The notes beneath the pieces are model-generated. The model saw only the letters and a list, made by a program, of their open reading frames with translations. It did no database searches and had not been told where the DNA came from. Of a DNA stretch of 64,000 bases, positions 36,025 through 45,103 are shown piece by piece. The stretch comes from JAJRAN01 sp963827135 (GTDB lineage: Archaea; Thermoplasmatota; Thermoplasmata; Methanomassiliicoccales; UBA472), in assembly GCA_963827135.1 (NCBI GenBank), contig CAWGZX010000005.1:657632-721631 (forward strand), written 5' to 3'. Numbering within the stretch: the stretch's first letter is position 1; each line of letters opens with the position of its first letter. A program made the position numbers and the translations under genes.

Positions 36025-36633
36025 CTAACGGAAATTCTCCAGGCAATCCCGGGGCAGGCTGTCCTCCGCAATCGAGGGTGGCATCACATCAGAGAGCAGG
36101 GCTTCGACGGTGATACGCTTATGACACATCACGCACAGGGTGATCAGGTTGGACGGATGGTCCGACCCGCCCTCTGCCCTCGGGCGGATATGATGCACCT
36201 CGGTGAGCCACGAAGGGACCGTGGACAGGTCCTTGCCGCAGAGCCGGCATCGCCCCCCGTCGCGCTCGATCACTCCCGACCTTATCATGCGCCAGGCACT
36301 GGCTCTCATGGCCGGCGGCAATCTCTCGCATATATTCACTAGGGCACTTTCATCTTCTTCGTCGAAGGACTTCTTCACCGTGCAGGAGAGCTCGCAGCTC
36401 AGCGCCTCGGTCAAGCTCCGATGGCGACCACCACAGCCTCGGCAACGCTCAATGAACCCGGCCCTGGTTCTGCAGACGTCAAGATGCGTCATGTGCTCCC
36501 AACCGCGGTTTGGGCAACCGACCGCCGTCGGCTCATCGCAGACGAAGAAGGGAGCTCCTTTCGTTCCGAGGTACATGTCCCTTAGGCAGAGAGAGGCCTT
36601 GCAAGGGAGGTCCTGGAAATGGCACCCCATCAT
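36025..36633 (-). CDS. HNH endonuclease-type protein with cysteine-rich N-terminus
   Basis: A 202-residue protein. The N-terminal half has seven or more cysteines (CKASLCLRD, CDEPTAVGC, CRTRAGFIERCRGCGG) and may bind zinc. Residues about 120-190 are an HNH domain: CRLCGKD...EVHHIRPRAEGG...NLITLCVMCHKR. Typical McrA-type HNH proteins cut DNA, in restriction, mobile or defence roles. No mobile element or other defence gene is adjacent. Start MMGCHF at 36633; the longer frame upstream is not supported. Confidence 0.85.
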   Translation of the reverse strand: MMGCHFQDLPCKASLCLRDMYLGTKGAPFFVCDEPTAVGCPNRGWEHMTHLDVCRTRAGFIERCRGCGGRHRSLTEALSCELSCTVKKSFDEEDESALVNICERLPPAMRASAWRMIRSGVIERDGGRCRLCGKDLSTVPSWLTEVHHIRPRAEGGSDHPSNLITLCVMCHKRITVEALLSDVMPPSIAEDSLPRDCLENFR

Positions 36634-36770
36634 GTTCGTCCGATGCAAAAGGGGAATGATAATCCTTGCCTGAGGGACATCGTAAGTACGACGACCCCTT
36701 AATTTGAGGGCATCGCCTGCGTAGCCTAGGAAATGATTAGAGGGACGAGGGCGCATAATATTCCGAGGTG

Positions 36771-37144
36771 ATGAAACGCCTAGGGTCGAGTACTACGAGA
36801 TCAACGCCGACGATCCCCAACGGGCCATGGCATTCTACAAGGAGGTCTTCGGATGGAGGTTCGAGAGCTGGAATGGCCCGTTCGAATACTGGCTGGCCCG
36901 CACCGGAGAGAAGGGGGAAAAGGGGATTGACGGCGGCGTCCAGAGAAGGACGGACCCCCGGGCCATGGTGGTCAACTACATCGGCGTGAAGGACATCGAC
37001 GAACTGGTCCGCAAGATCGTCATGAATCATGGTAAGATCATCCAGCAGAAGACCGCTGTGCCAGGGGTCGGTTGGGTCATCATGTTCCAGGACACCGAGG
37101 GAAACATCTTCGGGGCGATGCAGGAAGACGAGACGTTGAGATGA
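36771..37144 (+). CDS. VOC/glyoxalase-family protein (frameshift at the start)
   Basis: Vicinal-oxygen-chelate domain: the VEYYEINADDPQRAMAFYKEVFGW opening (in two pieces) and VGWVIMFQDTEGNIFGAMQ ending are typical of small glyoxalase/bleomycin-resistance-type proteins. An ATG at 36771 has GAGGTG just before it, but in its frame the protein does not follow; it continues (PRVEYYEINA) one base off. One A missing from the AAA after the ATG would give MKTPRVEYYEINA, so a homopolymer error is likely. Without this correction the first start would be 36827, losing the first strand. Confidence 0.8.
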
Positions 37145-37145
37145 A

Positions 37146-37916
37146 TCAGGCGAGCTCGATGCCGATGGGGCAATGATCTGAGCCTTGTACCTCGGCCTTG
37201 ATGTACGCCTTCTTTAAGCGCTTCCGCAAGCCTTTGGTGATGTAGAAGTAATCTATTCGCCAGCCAACGTTCCTCTCCCTCGCGCTCGTCTTCAGGTCCC
37301 ACCATGTGTACTTGCCGGGCGAAGGGTCGAGCTCCCGATAGCTGTCGATAAACCCCGCCTCCAGGAACCGGTCGAGCCACGCCCTCTCCTCGGGCAGGAA
37401 TCCCGAGATCTTGGAGTTCTCCTTCGGCCTCGCCAGGTCGATTTCCTTATGGGCCGTGTTCACATCCCCGCAAACGACCAATTGCTTCTTGGCCTTCATC
37501 AGCCTCTTGGAATAGCGCAGGAAGGAATCATAGAAGTCGAGCTTGAAGGCCAGCCTCTCCTCGGAGGACTTGCCGTTGGGGAAGTAGATGTTGAGGAGGA
37601 CGAACTCATCGTAATGGGCAACGATGATCCTCCCTTCCTGGTCGAAGGCAGCGTCGCCGAATCCATATTCGACCTTATTCGGTGCCGCCCTGCTGTAAAG
37701 GCCGACCCCGCTCCAGCCCTTGTCCTCCTCCATGGCCGGAGAAGAGAGGTAGAAATGGTATCCTGGCACCTCCTTCAGCTCCTTGGGCAGCTTATCCTCA
37801 TCGGCCTTCACTTCCTGGACGCAGAGGATGTCTGGCTTAGCTTCCTTGAGATAGCTTGGGAAGCCTTTGCGATGGGCGGCCCTCAGACCATTCACGTTCC
37901 AGCATTCGATGCGCAT
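37146..37916 (-). CDS. xth: Exodeoxyribonuclease III (AP endonuclease, Xth family)
   Basis: A 256-residue base-excision-repair nuclease. Catalytic motifs in order: WNVNGLRA (N), VQEVKAD (metal-binding E), VCGDVNTAH (D/N), ERNVGWRIDYFYI and GSDHCPIGIE (final D-H). Normal length. The ATG at 37916 begins MRIECWNVNG. It ends 2 bases from the VOC gene stop on the other strand. Confidence 0.94.
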   Translation of the reverse strand: MRIECWNVNGLRAAHRKGFPSYLKEAKPDILCVQEVKADEDKLPKELKEVPGYHFYLSSPAMEEDKGWSGVGLYSRAAPNKVEYGFGDAAFDQEGRIIVAHYDEFVLLNIYFPNGKSSEERLAFKLDFYDSFLRYSKRLMKAKKQLVVCGDVNTAHKEIDLARPKENSKISGFLPEERAWLDRFLEAGFIDSYRELDPSPGKYTWWDLKTSARERNVGWRIDYFYITKGLRKRLKKAYIKAEVQGSDHCPIGIELA

Positions 37917-38002
37917 CACACCGATTATCATCATGGCGGCACTTAATTGATTGCCACCGGCGAAAAAAATCTATTACCCTACAGCTCCGTTGGAGAGAAC
38001 AG

Positions 38003-39466
38003 ATGGCGCCGGTCCACTACCCTTCGCCGGAGGAGAAGACCTATCCCACCAAGCATTTCTTCTCTTTCCTCGATCGCATCCCCCCCAAGCGGCTGACCGC
38101 CCTCACGATAATCATCCCTTTTCTGTTCCTCTTCGGTATCGCCCTGGCCCCGCTGGACATGGATGCCAACATGAAATATGCGCTGGCCATTTTGGTGTGC
38201 GTCTCGATGCTGTGGACCTTCGGGATGGTCCCCTTGGCCGTGACCGCGCTCCTGGTCCCTGTCCTTTTGGCAGCGTTCGGAATATTCACCCCGACCGAGG
38301 CCTTGGCCCCCTTCGCCGACCCTGTCGTCTTCCTCCTGGTTGGCGGTCTGATAATCGCTGAGACCTTTCGACGCAACAACATGGACAAGCGGCTGTCCTA
38401 CTTCCTGGTCTCGGCCGCCAAGGGGGACCTCAAGCGGACCCTGGTAGCGCTGATGCTCTCCGCGGCGATCCTCTCGATGTGGATATCGAACACGGCGACC
38501 GTTGCGCTCCTAATCCCCGTGGCGTTGGGAGTGGCATCCCAGGCCGGGAAGGACCGTGTGAAGGTGGCGGGGCTCTTCCTCATCGGCATCAGCATGGCCA
38601 CGGCCTTCGGCAGCCTCTCCACCATCGTCGGCTCTCCTACCAACGCGATCACCTCGGCCTTACTGAGCAAGGAGGTATCCTGGACGTTCGTAGACTGGTT
38701 GATCATTGGGATACCCGTCGCTGTGGCATGCCTCGCCCTCATCTACCTCATTCTGCCATTGGCCATCCGCGTGCCCAAGGGGAAGCTGGACACGAAGGAG
38801 GTAAGGGAAGGGCTGAAGTCGCTCGGCCCCCTTAAGAGAAAAGAGAAGATGGTGCTGGTGGTCTTCGTCGTCACCATCATCCTCTGGATCTTCGGGTCCC
38901 AGATAGCCTCCGCCACCGGACTCCCTGGAGGGCTGGCGAATGCCGGCATAATCGCTCTGCTGTCCGCAGTGGCCATGTTCCTGATCGGGGCGGTGGGTTG
39001 GGACGATGCCAAGAACATCGCCTGGGACGTATTCTTCATCATCGGGGCCGGCCTGGCATTGGGCGAAGCGCTCGAAGCGACCGGTGCGGCACAGTATCTG
39101 GCCGAGGGCTTGGCGTCGTTCGCCGGTGGATATTCCATCATCGTCACCATGCTCGTCTTCGCGGCGTTGTCTTTCGTCCTTACCACCTTCCTCTCCAACA
39201 CCGCCACCGCCGCCCTCCTGGTGCCGATAGCCATATCCACCTCTTCCGCCCTGGCCATTGACCCCAAGTTCCTGGCTTTGACGGTGGGCATGGTGGCCTC
39301 CATTTCGCTCGTGACCCCGGTGGGCACACCTCCGGTCACTCTCGCCTATTCCACCAACACCTTCACCCGTGCGGAGCTGGCCAGGGCCGGTCTGGTGATA
39401 GGGCTGCCCGCCATGGTGCTGATAACCTTCATGATATGGGCGTTCGTCTCCTTGGGCCTGGTCTAA
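38003..39466 (+). CDS. SLC13/DASS-type Na+/anion symporter
   Basis: A 487-residue, about 11-12-helix transporter. Two copies of the SNT family signature are present (MWISNTATVALL and FLSNTATAALLVPIA), and two GSPTNAIT / GTPPVTLAY substrate-binding loops. This is the DASS family, importing dicarboxylates, sulfate or phosphate with Na+. The ATG at 38003 follows GGAGAG. Substrate not assigned; the neighbouring arsenate reductase hints at, but does not prove, an oxyanion. Confidence 0.9.
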   Translation: MAPVHYPSPEEKTYPTKHFFSFLDRIPPKRLTALTIIIPFLFLFGIALAPLDMDANMKYALAILVCVSMLWTFGMVPLAVTALLVPVLLAAFGIFTPTEALAPFADPVVFLLVGGLIIAETFRRNNMDKRLSYFLVSAAKGDLKRTLVALMLSAAILSMWISNTATVALLIPVALGVASQAGKDRVKVAGLFLIGISMATAFGSLSTIVGSPTNAITSALLSKEVSWTFVDWLIIGIPVAVACLALIYLILPLAIRVPKGKLDTKEVREGLKSLGPLKRKEKMVLVVFVVTIILWIFGSQIASATGLPGGLANAGIIALLSAVAMFLIGAVGWDDAKNIAWDVFFIIGAGLALGEALEATGAAQYLAEGLASFAGGYSIIVTMLVFAALSFVLTTFLSNTATAALLVPIAISTSSALAIDPKFLALTVGMVASISLVTPVGTPPVTLAYSTNTFTRAELARAGLVIGLPAMVLITFMIWAFVSLGLV

Positions 39467-39879
39467 CTACCAAAGGTCCTGAGAATGAAGGCTTTGATGT
39501 CGTCCCGCATCTGGCGATAGGCCTGCAACCTCTCCTGCTCGGACCCATCGATCCCCGGAGGGTCGTTGACCCCATGATGCAGATATTGGTCGGCCTCGGG
39601 ATAGAATGGACAAATCTCCTCGCTGTCCTGGCATAGGGTAACAGCGAAATCGAACCTCTTGCCCTTCAGGTCCCTGAGGGCCAGAGGGCGGTGGCCTGAG
39701 ATGTCTATGCCGATCTCTGCCATCACCTGAGCCGCCTGTGGCACGAGGGTGCCGGGCTTGCTGCCAGCGCTTATGGCCTGGATGCTTCCGCCTAGAAGAT
39801 GATTGGCCATCGCCTCGGCCATGGGGGAGCGGGCGGCGTTATGGACGCAGATGAAGAGCACCTTGATCTTCCTTCTCAT
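39463..39879 (-). CDS. arsC: Arsenate reductase, low-molecular-weight phosphatase-like (ArsC)
   Basis: A 138-residue thioredoxin-linked arsenate reductase type. The P-loop CVHNAARS carries the catalytic Cys11. Two further cysteines in TLCQDSEEICPF match the relay pair of the Staphylococcus pI258-type enzyme, and HHGVNDPPG matches the Asp loop. It overlaps the 3' end of the convergent SLC13 gene by 4 bases. No arsenite exporter is seen nearby. Confidence 0.9.
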   Translation of the reverse strand: MRRKIKVLFICVHNAARSPMAEAMANHLLGGSIQAISAGSKPGTLVPQAAQVMAEIGIDISGHRPLALRDLKGKRFDFAVTLCQDSEEICPFYPEADQYLHHGVNDPPGIDGSEQERLQAYRQMRDDIKAFILRTFGS

Positions 39880-40015
39880 AACAGATCCTCATCGGACAAG
39901 TAGATAACAACTTGACCTAAGCCTTCGCTTGGGGGGTGTCAGCGTCCCCGGTAAATCATTAATAGGCAGATGCGCCTCCTAGGCAAGTCTAGGGGGACGG
40001 TGGATCACTTCGACG

Positions 40016-40870
40016 ATGGTAGGAAAGGTAGTGCTCATCACCGGTGGCACCTCTGGCATGGGTAAGGCGACCGCAAGGGCTCTCGCATTCTATGGTGCCT
40101 CTGTGGTCATACACGGTCGTGATGAGGAGAAGGCCAAAGAGGCTGTCGAGGAGATCAAAGAGGAGACCAAGAACCCGGCCGTCTACTACCTTCTAGCAGA
40201 CTTTGAGAGGATGAGCGAGGTAAGAAGGCTTGCTGACGAGTTCCGCAGGCAGTTCCACCGCTTGGACGTCATCGTCAACAATGTCGGCGCGGTCTTCGGC
40301 AAGCGCCAGGAGAGCGAGGACGGCCTCGAGCTGACCATGCAGGTCAATTATCTCGACCACTTCTTGCTCACCAACCTGCTGCTCGACATGCTCAAGGAGA
40401 GCGCCCCGTCCCGGATCGTCAACGTTTCTTCGGGCTTACATGAGCGGGGCCACATCGATTTCGAGGACCTGCTGATGACGAAGAAGTACAGTGGACAGAA
40501 GGCCTATTCCTCCTCGAAGCTGGCTCAGGTCCTGTTCACCTATGAGATGGCGAAGAGGTTAGAAGGATCTGGGGTCACCTGCAACGCCTCGAACCCCGGC
40601 CTGGCGAAGACCCACCTTGGGTATGACGCCGGTCTTCTAACCAGCCTCTCCAAGAGGTTCGTGGACTTATTCGGGAAGAGCGCGGAGAAGGCGGCCGAGA
40701 CAACGATCTACCTGGCAAGCTCATCAGATGTAGAGAGGGTCTCAGGTAAGTACTTCGAGGAGAAGCAAGAGGCCGAGTCCTCGGAGACCTCGTACAATAC
40801 CAGCGCAGCCCAGAGGCTATGGGACCTGTCGATGAGGTTGACCAAGCTGGCCAAGGACACCGAAGACTAG
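40016..40870 (+). CDS. Short-chain dehydrogenase/reductase
   Basis: A 284-residue SDR of the retinol-dehydrogenase-like group. The cofactor loop is TGGTSGMG, followed by HGRDEEKA, which suggests NADP preference. Other motifs are NNVGAV (usually NNAG) and the YSSSK catalytic pair after a VNVSS strand. Substrate unknown. It overlaps the convergent peroxiredoxin by 4 bases. Confidence 0.9.
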   Translation: MVGKVVLITGGTSGMGKATARALAFYGASVVIHGRDEEKAKEAVEEIKEETKNPAVYYLLADFERMSEVRRLADEFRRQFHRLDVIVNNVGAVFGKRQESEDGLELTMQVNYLDHFLLTNLLLDMLKESAPSRIVNVSSGLHERGHIDFEDLLMTKKYSGQKAYSSSKLAQVLFTYEMAKRLEGSGVTCNASNPGLAKTHLGYDAGLLTSLSKRFVDLFGKSAEKAAETTIYLASSSDVERVSGKYFEEKQEAESSETSYNTSAAQRLWDLSMRLTKLAKDTED

Positions 40871-41349
40871 ATGTCCTCTGTCCTGATTCTCTCCCTGACC
40901 TCCTCGAAAGGAGGGGCGAGGCCTTCCGCCGTCGCGATCCAGACATAGCGAATGATGCCCTTCCTATCCACAATGAGGACCGCCCGGCGTGGGAAGCCCT
41001 TAAGCAGGCCGAAGTTCTGGAGCCCAGCATACATCGTGCAGACCTCTCCATCCTCGTCGGACAAGAGGCGCATCTGCAGATCCATGCTCTCCTTCCATTG
41101 CTTGTGCGTCATGATGGAATTTCGGCTTATCCCAACCACCTGGACGCCCTTGGCGTCGAATTCGTCCCTCATACCCTGGAACGTTCTCATCTCCAGGGAA
41201 CATATGATCCCGAAGTCGCTGGGATAGAAGAGGAGCATCACCGCGCCGGCGGCGAGCTCTGCCGACAAGTGAAAATCCTTGTCCGAGGCATCAGGCAATC
41301 TGAAGTCTGGGGCTGGCATACCAACCTGCACGTCCTCTTCAGACATCAT
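40867..41349 (-). CDS. Peroxiredoxin (AhpC/TSA family)
   Basis: A 160-residue thiol peroxidase fold. The peroxidatic Cys lies in PSDFGIICSLEM. The usual PxxxT/SxxC motif has Gly where Thr/Ser stands, so the active-site hydroxyl is missing and activity may be altered. A second cysteine (DGEVCTMYAG) could be resolving. Substrate peroxide unknown. No reductase is adjacent. Confidence 0.88.
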   Translation of the reverse strand: MMSEEDVQVGMPAPDFRLPDASDKDFHLSAELAAGAVMLLFYPSDFGIICSLEMRTFQGMRDEFDAKGVQVVGISRNSIMTHKQWKESMDLQMRLLSDEDGEVCTMYAGLQNFGLLKGFPRRAVLIVDRKGIIRYVWIATAEGLAPPFEEVRERIRTEDI

Positions 41350-41600
41350 TCAGGGATTGTGCCCCCTCAATATAATTGTTCAGAACGATCGCTCCAGCGG
41401 CAGGATACATAGCAAATATGAGAATCGGAGCAATGTCTCCTCCGATGTGGTAGAAATAGGAGTTAAGATGAGCACAGAGGAATGGGGCAGAAGCAAAGGC
41501 TCACCCAAGTGCAGGTTAGTCTTCCTGTAGCGCGAACCATGGTCTTGATTTAGAAGCCTATAAGTGCAGAGTGCAATCATTACTAAGTCGGAGGGAAGGT

Positions 41601-42011
41601 ATGGTCGAGATCCCGAAGGAAGTGTTCGAGCTGCTGAATAATGACAATGCAACCAAGGTCTTGGCGACGAAGACCCCTGAGGGGGACGTCCATGCGATCG
41701 TGGTGGGCAGCCTTAGCGCCCCCAATCCCAAGAGCATCGTATTCGGGACCCTGGTCATGAAGAAGAGCAGCCAGAACCTGAAGGCGATGATGGGGAAGGG
41801 GGAGCTAGCGGCGGTTCTGGTCGCCTGGAATACCGTCTCCTATGAGATCCGCTGTAAGATCAAGAAGCAGTCGAAGAAGGGCAAGCACCTGGACCGAATG
41901 AATGAGCTCCTCGCCCCCATGGGCCTCAAGATGACCAGCGTTTGGTACCTCGAACCGATGGAAGTATGGGACCAGAGCGCCTCGTACAAGGCCGGCACTA
42001 AGGTGGTCTGA
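41601..42011 (+). CDS. Pyridoxamine 5'-phosphate oxidase-family flavin-binding protein
   Basis: A 136-residue split-barrel protein (EVFELLNNDNATKVLATKTPEGDVHAI..., then SIVFGTLVMKKSSQNLKAMM). It resembles the small PPOX-type FMN/F420 proteins of archaea rather than true PdxH. The ATG has GGAGGGA upstream. A broken relative of the same superfamily lies at 55,904. The 250 bases upstream hold no gene I can support. Confidence 0.8.
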   Translation: MVEIPKEVFELLNNDNATKVLATKTPEGDVHAIVVGSLSAPNPKSIVFGTLVMKKSSQNLKAMMGKGELAAVLVAWNTVSYEIRCKIKKQSKKGKHLDRMNELLAPMGLKMTSVWYLEPMEVWDQSASYKAGTKVV

Positions 42012-42288
42012 ACCCCTTCTCGAAGAAGTCTGAGAGGACCTTCCGGGTCTGCTCCCAAGAGACCAGGGCTGGCTTCTCGGTGACCGTCACCAGCACCTTC
42101 TTTTCCTTCGTCACGTAATCCCCTTTGAACTTGAAGTCCAGACCGAGTATCCTCGGTCCCCCGGCGAACGTTCCGCTCTTGCTGTCGCCCTTGAAGTACA
42201 TCTTGTATTGACGCGCGAAGTTAGCCACATCCCTGACCATCTCCTCTGGCGTCTTCTTCAAGTCGAACTCGAAGGTCTTGCTTTCCAT
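41998..42288 (-). CDS. Conserved hypothetical protein (96 aa)
   Basis: A 96-residue protein: an N-terminal strand and helix (FEFDLKKTPEEMVRDVANFARQY), then antiparallel strands (FKFKGDYVTKEKKVLVTVTEKP) and a C-terminal helix. The layout is faintly like the SRPBCC/PHA-granule-regulatory domain class, too weak for assignment. Convergent, overlapping the PPOX-type gene by 14 bases. Confidence 0.68.
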   Translation of the reverse strand: MESKTFEFDLKKTPEEMVRDVANFARQYKMYFKGDSKSGTFAGGPRILGLDFKFKGDYVTKEKKVLVTVTEKPALVSWEQTRKVLSDFFEKGFRPP

Positions 42289-42348
42289 GTCCGTATGGTG
42301 ATATCCTTCCTGACTATTTGGACTTCTTGCAGGTCGAAGGGCAGAGGG

Positions 42349-43047
42349 TCACGCCTTCAAAGTAACATCGAATCCGTCCCCTTGGACGATCACCGTGGGA
42401 ACGTACTTGAGCATGATGTTGCCCATGGCCTCTACCTCTTCGATTGGTGGAGAAGGCGTGCTTATCCCCTCGAAGGGCAGGTCGTTCATTCCGCTCATGA
42501 ACTGTATGATCTGCACATCCTCAACGTAGACCTGCAGCTGCTGGCCCATGCGATCTATCTTCTCCCGGTCTATCAACGTGGGCACGACCCTTATCATGGC
42601 CCTGACCTTCCTTCCCTTTACCAATTCCAGACAGGACTTGAGGTTGGCCAGGTACTCGGCAGTCTTCTCCTCGTCCAGGTTGATAAGCCTCATCGTCCCT
42701 TGGACGTCGTCTAACGGTGCCTTGATCTCGAAGATATAGCGGTGGACGTAACCGAGAGTGGACTTGATGAAATCAGGGTCTATCCCCGTTGACTTGAGGG
42801 TTATCTCCTTGCCCCTCTTCCCCATGACCTGTATGATGCCTACCAACTCCTTCTTGAACAGCGCGGGCTCCGCGCCGCCAAAGTAGATGCGCTTAGTATC
42901 GTAATCGCCGACGAACTTCGATAGCTGGTCCGCTGTTACCTCGCGCTTCTCCCTGATGCGGTGCGCGCAGTACTTGCAGCCCAAAGGGCATCCGTAGAAC
43001 TCGATCTTAGCCTCCCCCAAATTCTTGTACATGGTGATGAGGCGCAT
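42349..43047 (-). CDS. Radical SAM protein
   Basis: A 232-residue protein with CPLGCKYC (C-x3-C-x2-C) near the N-terminus and IYFGGAEPALFKKEL (GGEP-like motif). It is short, without an extra Fe-S domain, in the activating-enzyme/wyosine-like size class. ATG 43047 is preferred over upstream starts because the conserved part begins MRLITMYKN. The adjacent secreted transglutaminase-like gene starts in the same direction; no link is evident. Confidence 0.88.
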   Translation of the reverse strand: MRLITMYKNLGEAKIEFYGCPLGCKYCAHRIREKREVTADQLSKFVGDYDTKRIYFGGAEPALFKKELVGIIQVMGKRGKEITLKSTGIDPDFIKSTLGYVHRYIFEIKAPLDDVQGTMRLINLDEEKTAEYLANLKSCLELVKGRKVRAMIRVVPTLIDREKIDRMGQQLQVYVEDVQIIQFMSGMNDLPFEGISTPSPPIEEVEAMGNIMLKYVPTVIVQGDGFDVTLKA

Positions 43048-43086
43048 GCCTAGGGTATCGGATTCCCAGATAAAATACAAATCCCA

Positions 43087-44445
43087 TCAGGGGACCTGGA
43101 CGGGGTCCATCTCCGCTCCCCACATCTCGGGTGGGACGTCCCCGACCTCCCAGCCTGGGCCCGTGGTCTCGCAGTAATAATAATCGACGGAATCGAAGCT
43201 GTAATGCCCGCCACCCGCCCCAGGGCAGGAAAGGCCCACGGCCATGTGGCCAGGCAGGAGCATGAGGATCGCGTCAAATCCCATGACCTCGATTATGGAT
43301 GCATATAGTATGGACGTGTCCTCACAATCCCCGGTCTGGTCGTAGAGCGTCTCCAGCGGGAAACGCCAATATTCATTGGTCCCGGCGCTCACGTTGTCGA
43401 ACGAGTAATCTATGCTCTGTACGAAGGACAGCACGAAGTTGGCCTCTTCCAACGCAGAGAAGCCTTGCGCATCCGCCAGCTCCTCGAGCTGCATCGCCAC
43501 CTCTATCACCGAAGGGTCCTGCACGGTCACGAACATCCTGGCCTCATCATAGGTCCAGGGCCAGCGCTCCACATCGCTGTACTTCAGTTCATAATATTGT
43601 CTGGCCGAGAGGCTGATCTGCATCTGGTAATCGTCCTCATTGAAGGACCAGGCATAGGTCTTTAGGCTGGAGATAGAGATCGCAGTGATGTTGTAGCTGA
43701 GGGCGCCGTCGTCATCGTCCGTGGAGGCGCTCCCATCGGAAGAGCCATCGGCCAGGCCGTCGGTGTCATCGCCATACCATGTGCCGTTTACCAGATCGTA
43801 CATGATGTCCAGGGTCTTGTCAGCAAGGTTAACGCCATCGATGTCCACTAGATCGTCCTGTGAGCTGTAGTCCTCGTCCCACATGGCGATGCTGATCTTG
43901 GTGTAGCGTCGGTTGTCGTCGACGTTGAAGCGTAGCGACTTGCCCATGTAATAGAAGGAGCCCACCTCTATGATGTAGGGATACCCCAGGTCGTCGATGC
44001 GCGCCTCCTGCCTTTCATTGATCCTGACGTCGAAGTAAACCTCGGCCAGTCCGGTCACGAGGTCCACATCGTCGATGGCCTTGCTCGACTTGAGCTCTAT
44101 CAAGATTCCCGCATCCACGTTGTCCTTGAGGTCGACAAGGTCATTGTAGCCGTCCTCGTCCTCATCGGTATCATTGTCGTCGGAGTTGTCTCCGATGCCA
44201 TTCTGGTTGAGGTCAGCCCACTCCTCTGGATCGGCCGGGAAGGCATCCTCGAAATCGGGGTACCTGTCCCCATCCGTGTCCTTTGGCCACTCGGCGTTGG
44301 GAGGAACTACATCATCCGGCTCCTTTGGAAGCCAAGTGACCACCCAGGCCGCACCTATTATCAATACCACCACTAGGATGACGCCCAACACCAACCATGC
44401 GCTTCCCCCGCTAGCCGGGGGTCGAGGGGTGTAGGTCGCGGCCAT
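43087..44445 (-). CDS. Membrane-anchored transglutaminase-like protein with Asp-rich repeats
   Basis: A 452-residue protein. One helix at about residues 18-40 (WLVLGVILVVVLIIGAAWVV) anchors it. Next is a Ca-binding-type Asp-rich stretch (DTDGDRYPDFEDAFPADPEEW...DNDTDEDEDGYNDLVD). The C-terminal domain has the transglutaminase core: Cys in TGDCEDTSILYASIIEVMG, His in LLPGHMAVGL and Asp in FDSVDYYYCE. It likely acts outside the cell as a protease or crosslinker; the substrate is unknown. Confidence 0.85.
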   Translation of the reverse strand: MAATYTPRPPASGGSAWLVLGVILVVVLIIGAAWVVTWLPKEPDDVVPPNAEWPKDTDGDRYPDFEDAFPADPEEWADLNQNGIGDNSDDNDTDEDEDGYNDLVDLKDNVDAGILIELKSSKAIDDVDLVTGLAEVYFDVRINERQEARIDDLGYPYIIEVGSFYYMGKSLRFNVDDNRRYTKISIAMWDEDYSSQDDLVDIDGVNLADKTLDIMYDLVNGTWYGDDTDGLADGSSDGSASTDDDDGALSYNITAISISSLKTYAWSFNEDDYQMQISLSARQYYELKYSDVERWPWTYDEARMFVTVQDPSVIEVAMQLEELADAQGFSALEEANFVLSFVQSIDYSFDNVSAGTNEYWRFPLETLYDQTGDCEDTSILYASIIEVMGFDAILMLLPGHMAVGLSCPGAGGGHYSFDSVDYYYCETTGPGWEVGDVPPEMWGAEMDPVQVP

Positions 44446-44527
44446 GACATCACTTCTGTATGCTATTGATGTGACGAGGTATTCTTCCTTTTTGCTAGCG
44501 CAATCAATCCTGGGCAAAGCACCAACA

Positions 44528-45052
44528 TCATACCGGTGTAGTGGAGTTCCTCCTCTGCCAATCGTTGACCGCACTGTACAAGAACGCCGTCCAGACGGTG
44601 ACGATTATCACGATGACGATTATGATGCTCATGAACCACATAGCCATGTCATTAGTGATCCAATCCAAGATGAACTGCAGGTTCGTCGGAAGGAGGTCTG
44701 CGAGATGGTCGAAGTTGAATGGGAAGACCCAGAGCAGATAGGTCGTGGCCACGATGAAGAAGATGTTGCAAACGATCTCGAATGGCCGGACCTTATTCCT
44801 CCTTCCCAGGAACATCCTAAGGAACGGGGGGACCATCCCGAGGATCAGGACTCCATAGAAAAGAGCCATCTCCATAGTCCCGAAGTCCGAGGTGAAGAAT
44901 CCGGTCTCCTGGATCTGATTGGCGACGAAGAAGAGGAGAACGAGCAGGCCCAATATTATGGCGACCATCTCACCAATCCTATCTCCCAAGCCCAACAAGT
45001 CCTTGGCAGCCTCCTTCCGTGCGATCCCTTCTGTCCAGCTCACGTCCGTCAT
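44528..45052 (-). CDS. Predicted integral membrane protein
   Basis: A 174-residue protein with four hydrophobic helices (about residues 30-47, 62-80, 95-115, 130-160) and a charged N-terminus. It lies between the transglutaminase-like gene and the SOUL gene, all on the minus strand. Family not recognised. Confidence 0.75.
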   Translation of the reverse strand: MTDVSWTEGIARKEAAKDLLGLGDRIGEMVAIILGLLVLLFFVANQIQETGFFTSDFGTMEMALFYGVLILGMVPPFLRMFLGRRNKVRPFEIVCNIFFIVATTYLLWVFPFNFDHLADLLPTNLQFILDWITNDMAMWFMSIIIVIVIIVTVWTAFLYSAVNDWQRRNSTTPV

Positions 45053-45103
45053 TCCCCTCACCCATGACAATTGCATATTGCTTGAGGGCAACCCCCCCGC
45101 GGC

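Noticed and set aside
41350..41600. 20-codon ORF (MSTEEWGRSKGS...) between peroxiredoxin and the PPOX-type gene
   Set aside because: Very short with a modest ribosome-binding site and no sign of conservation that can be seen here.
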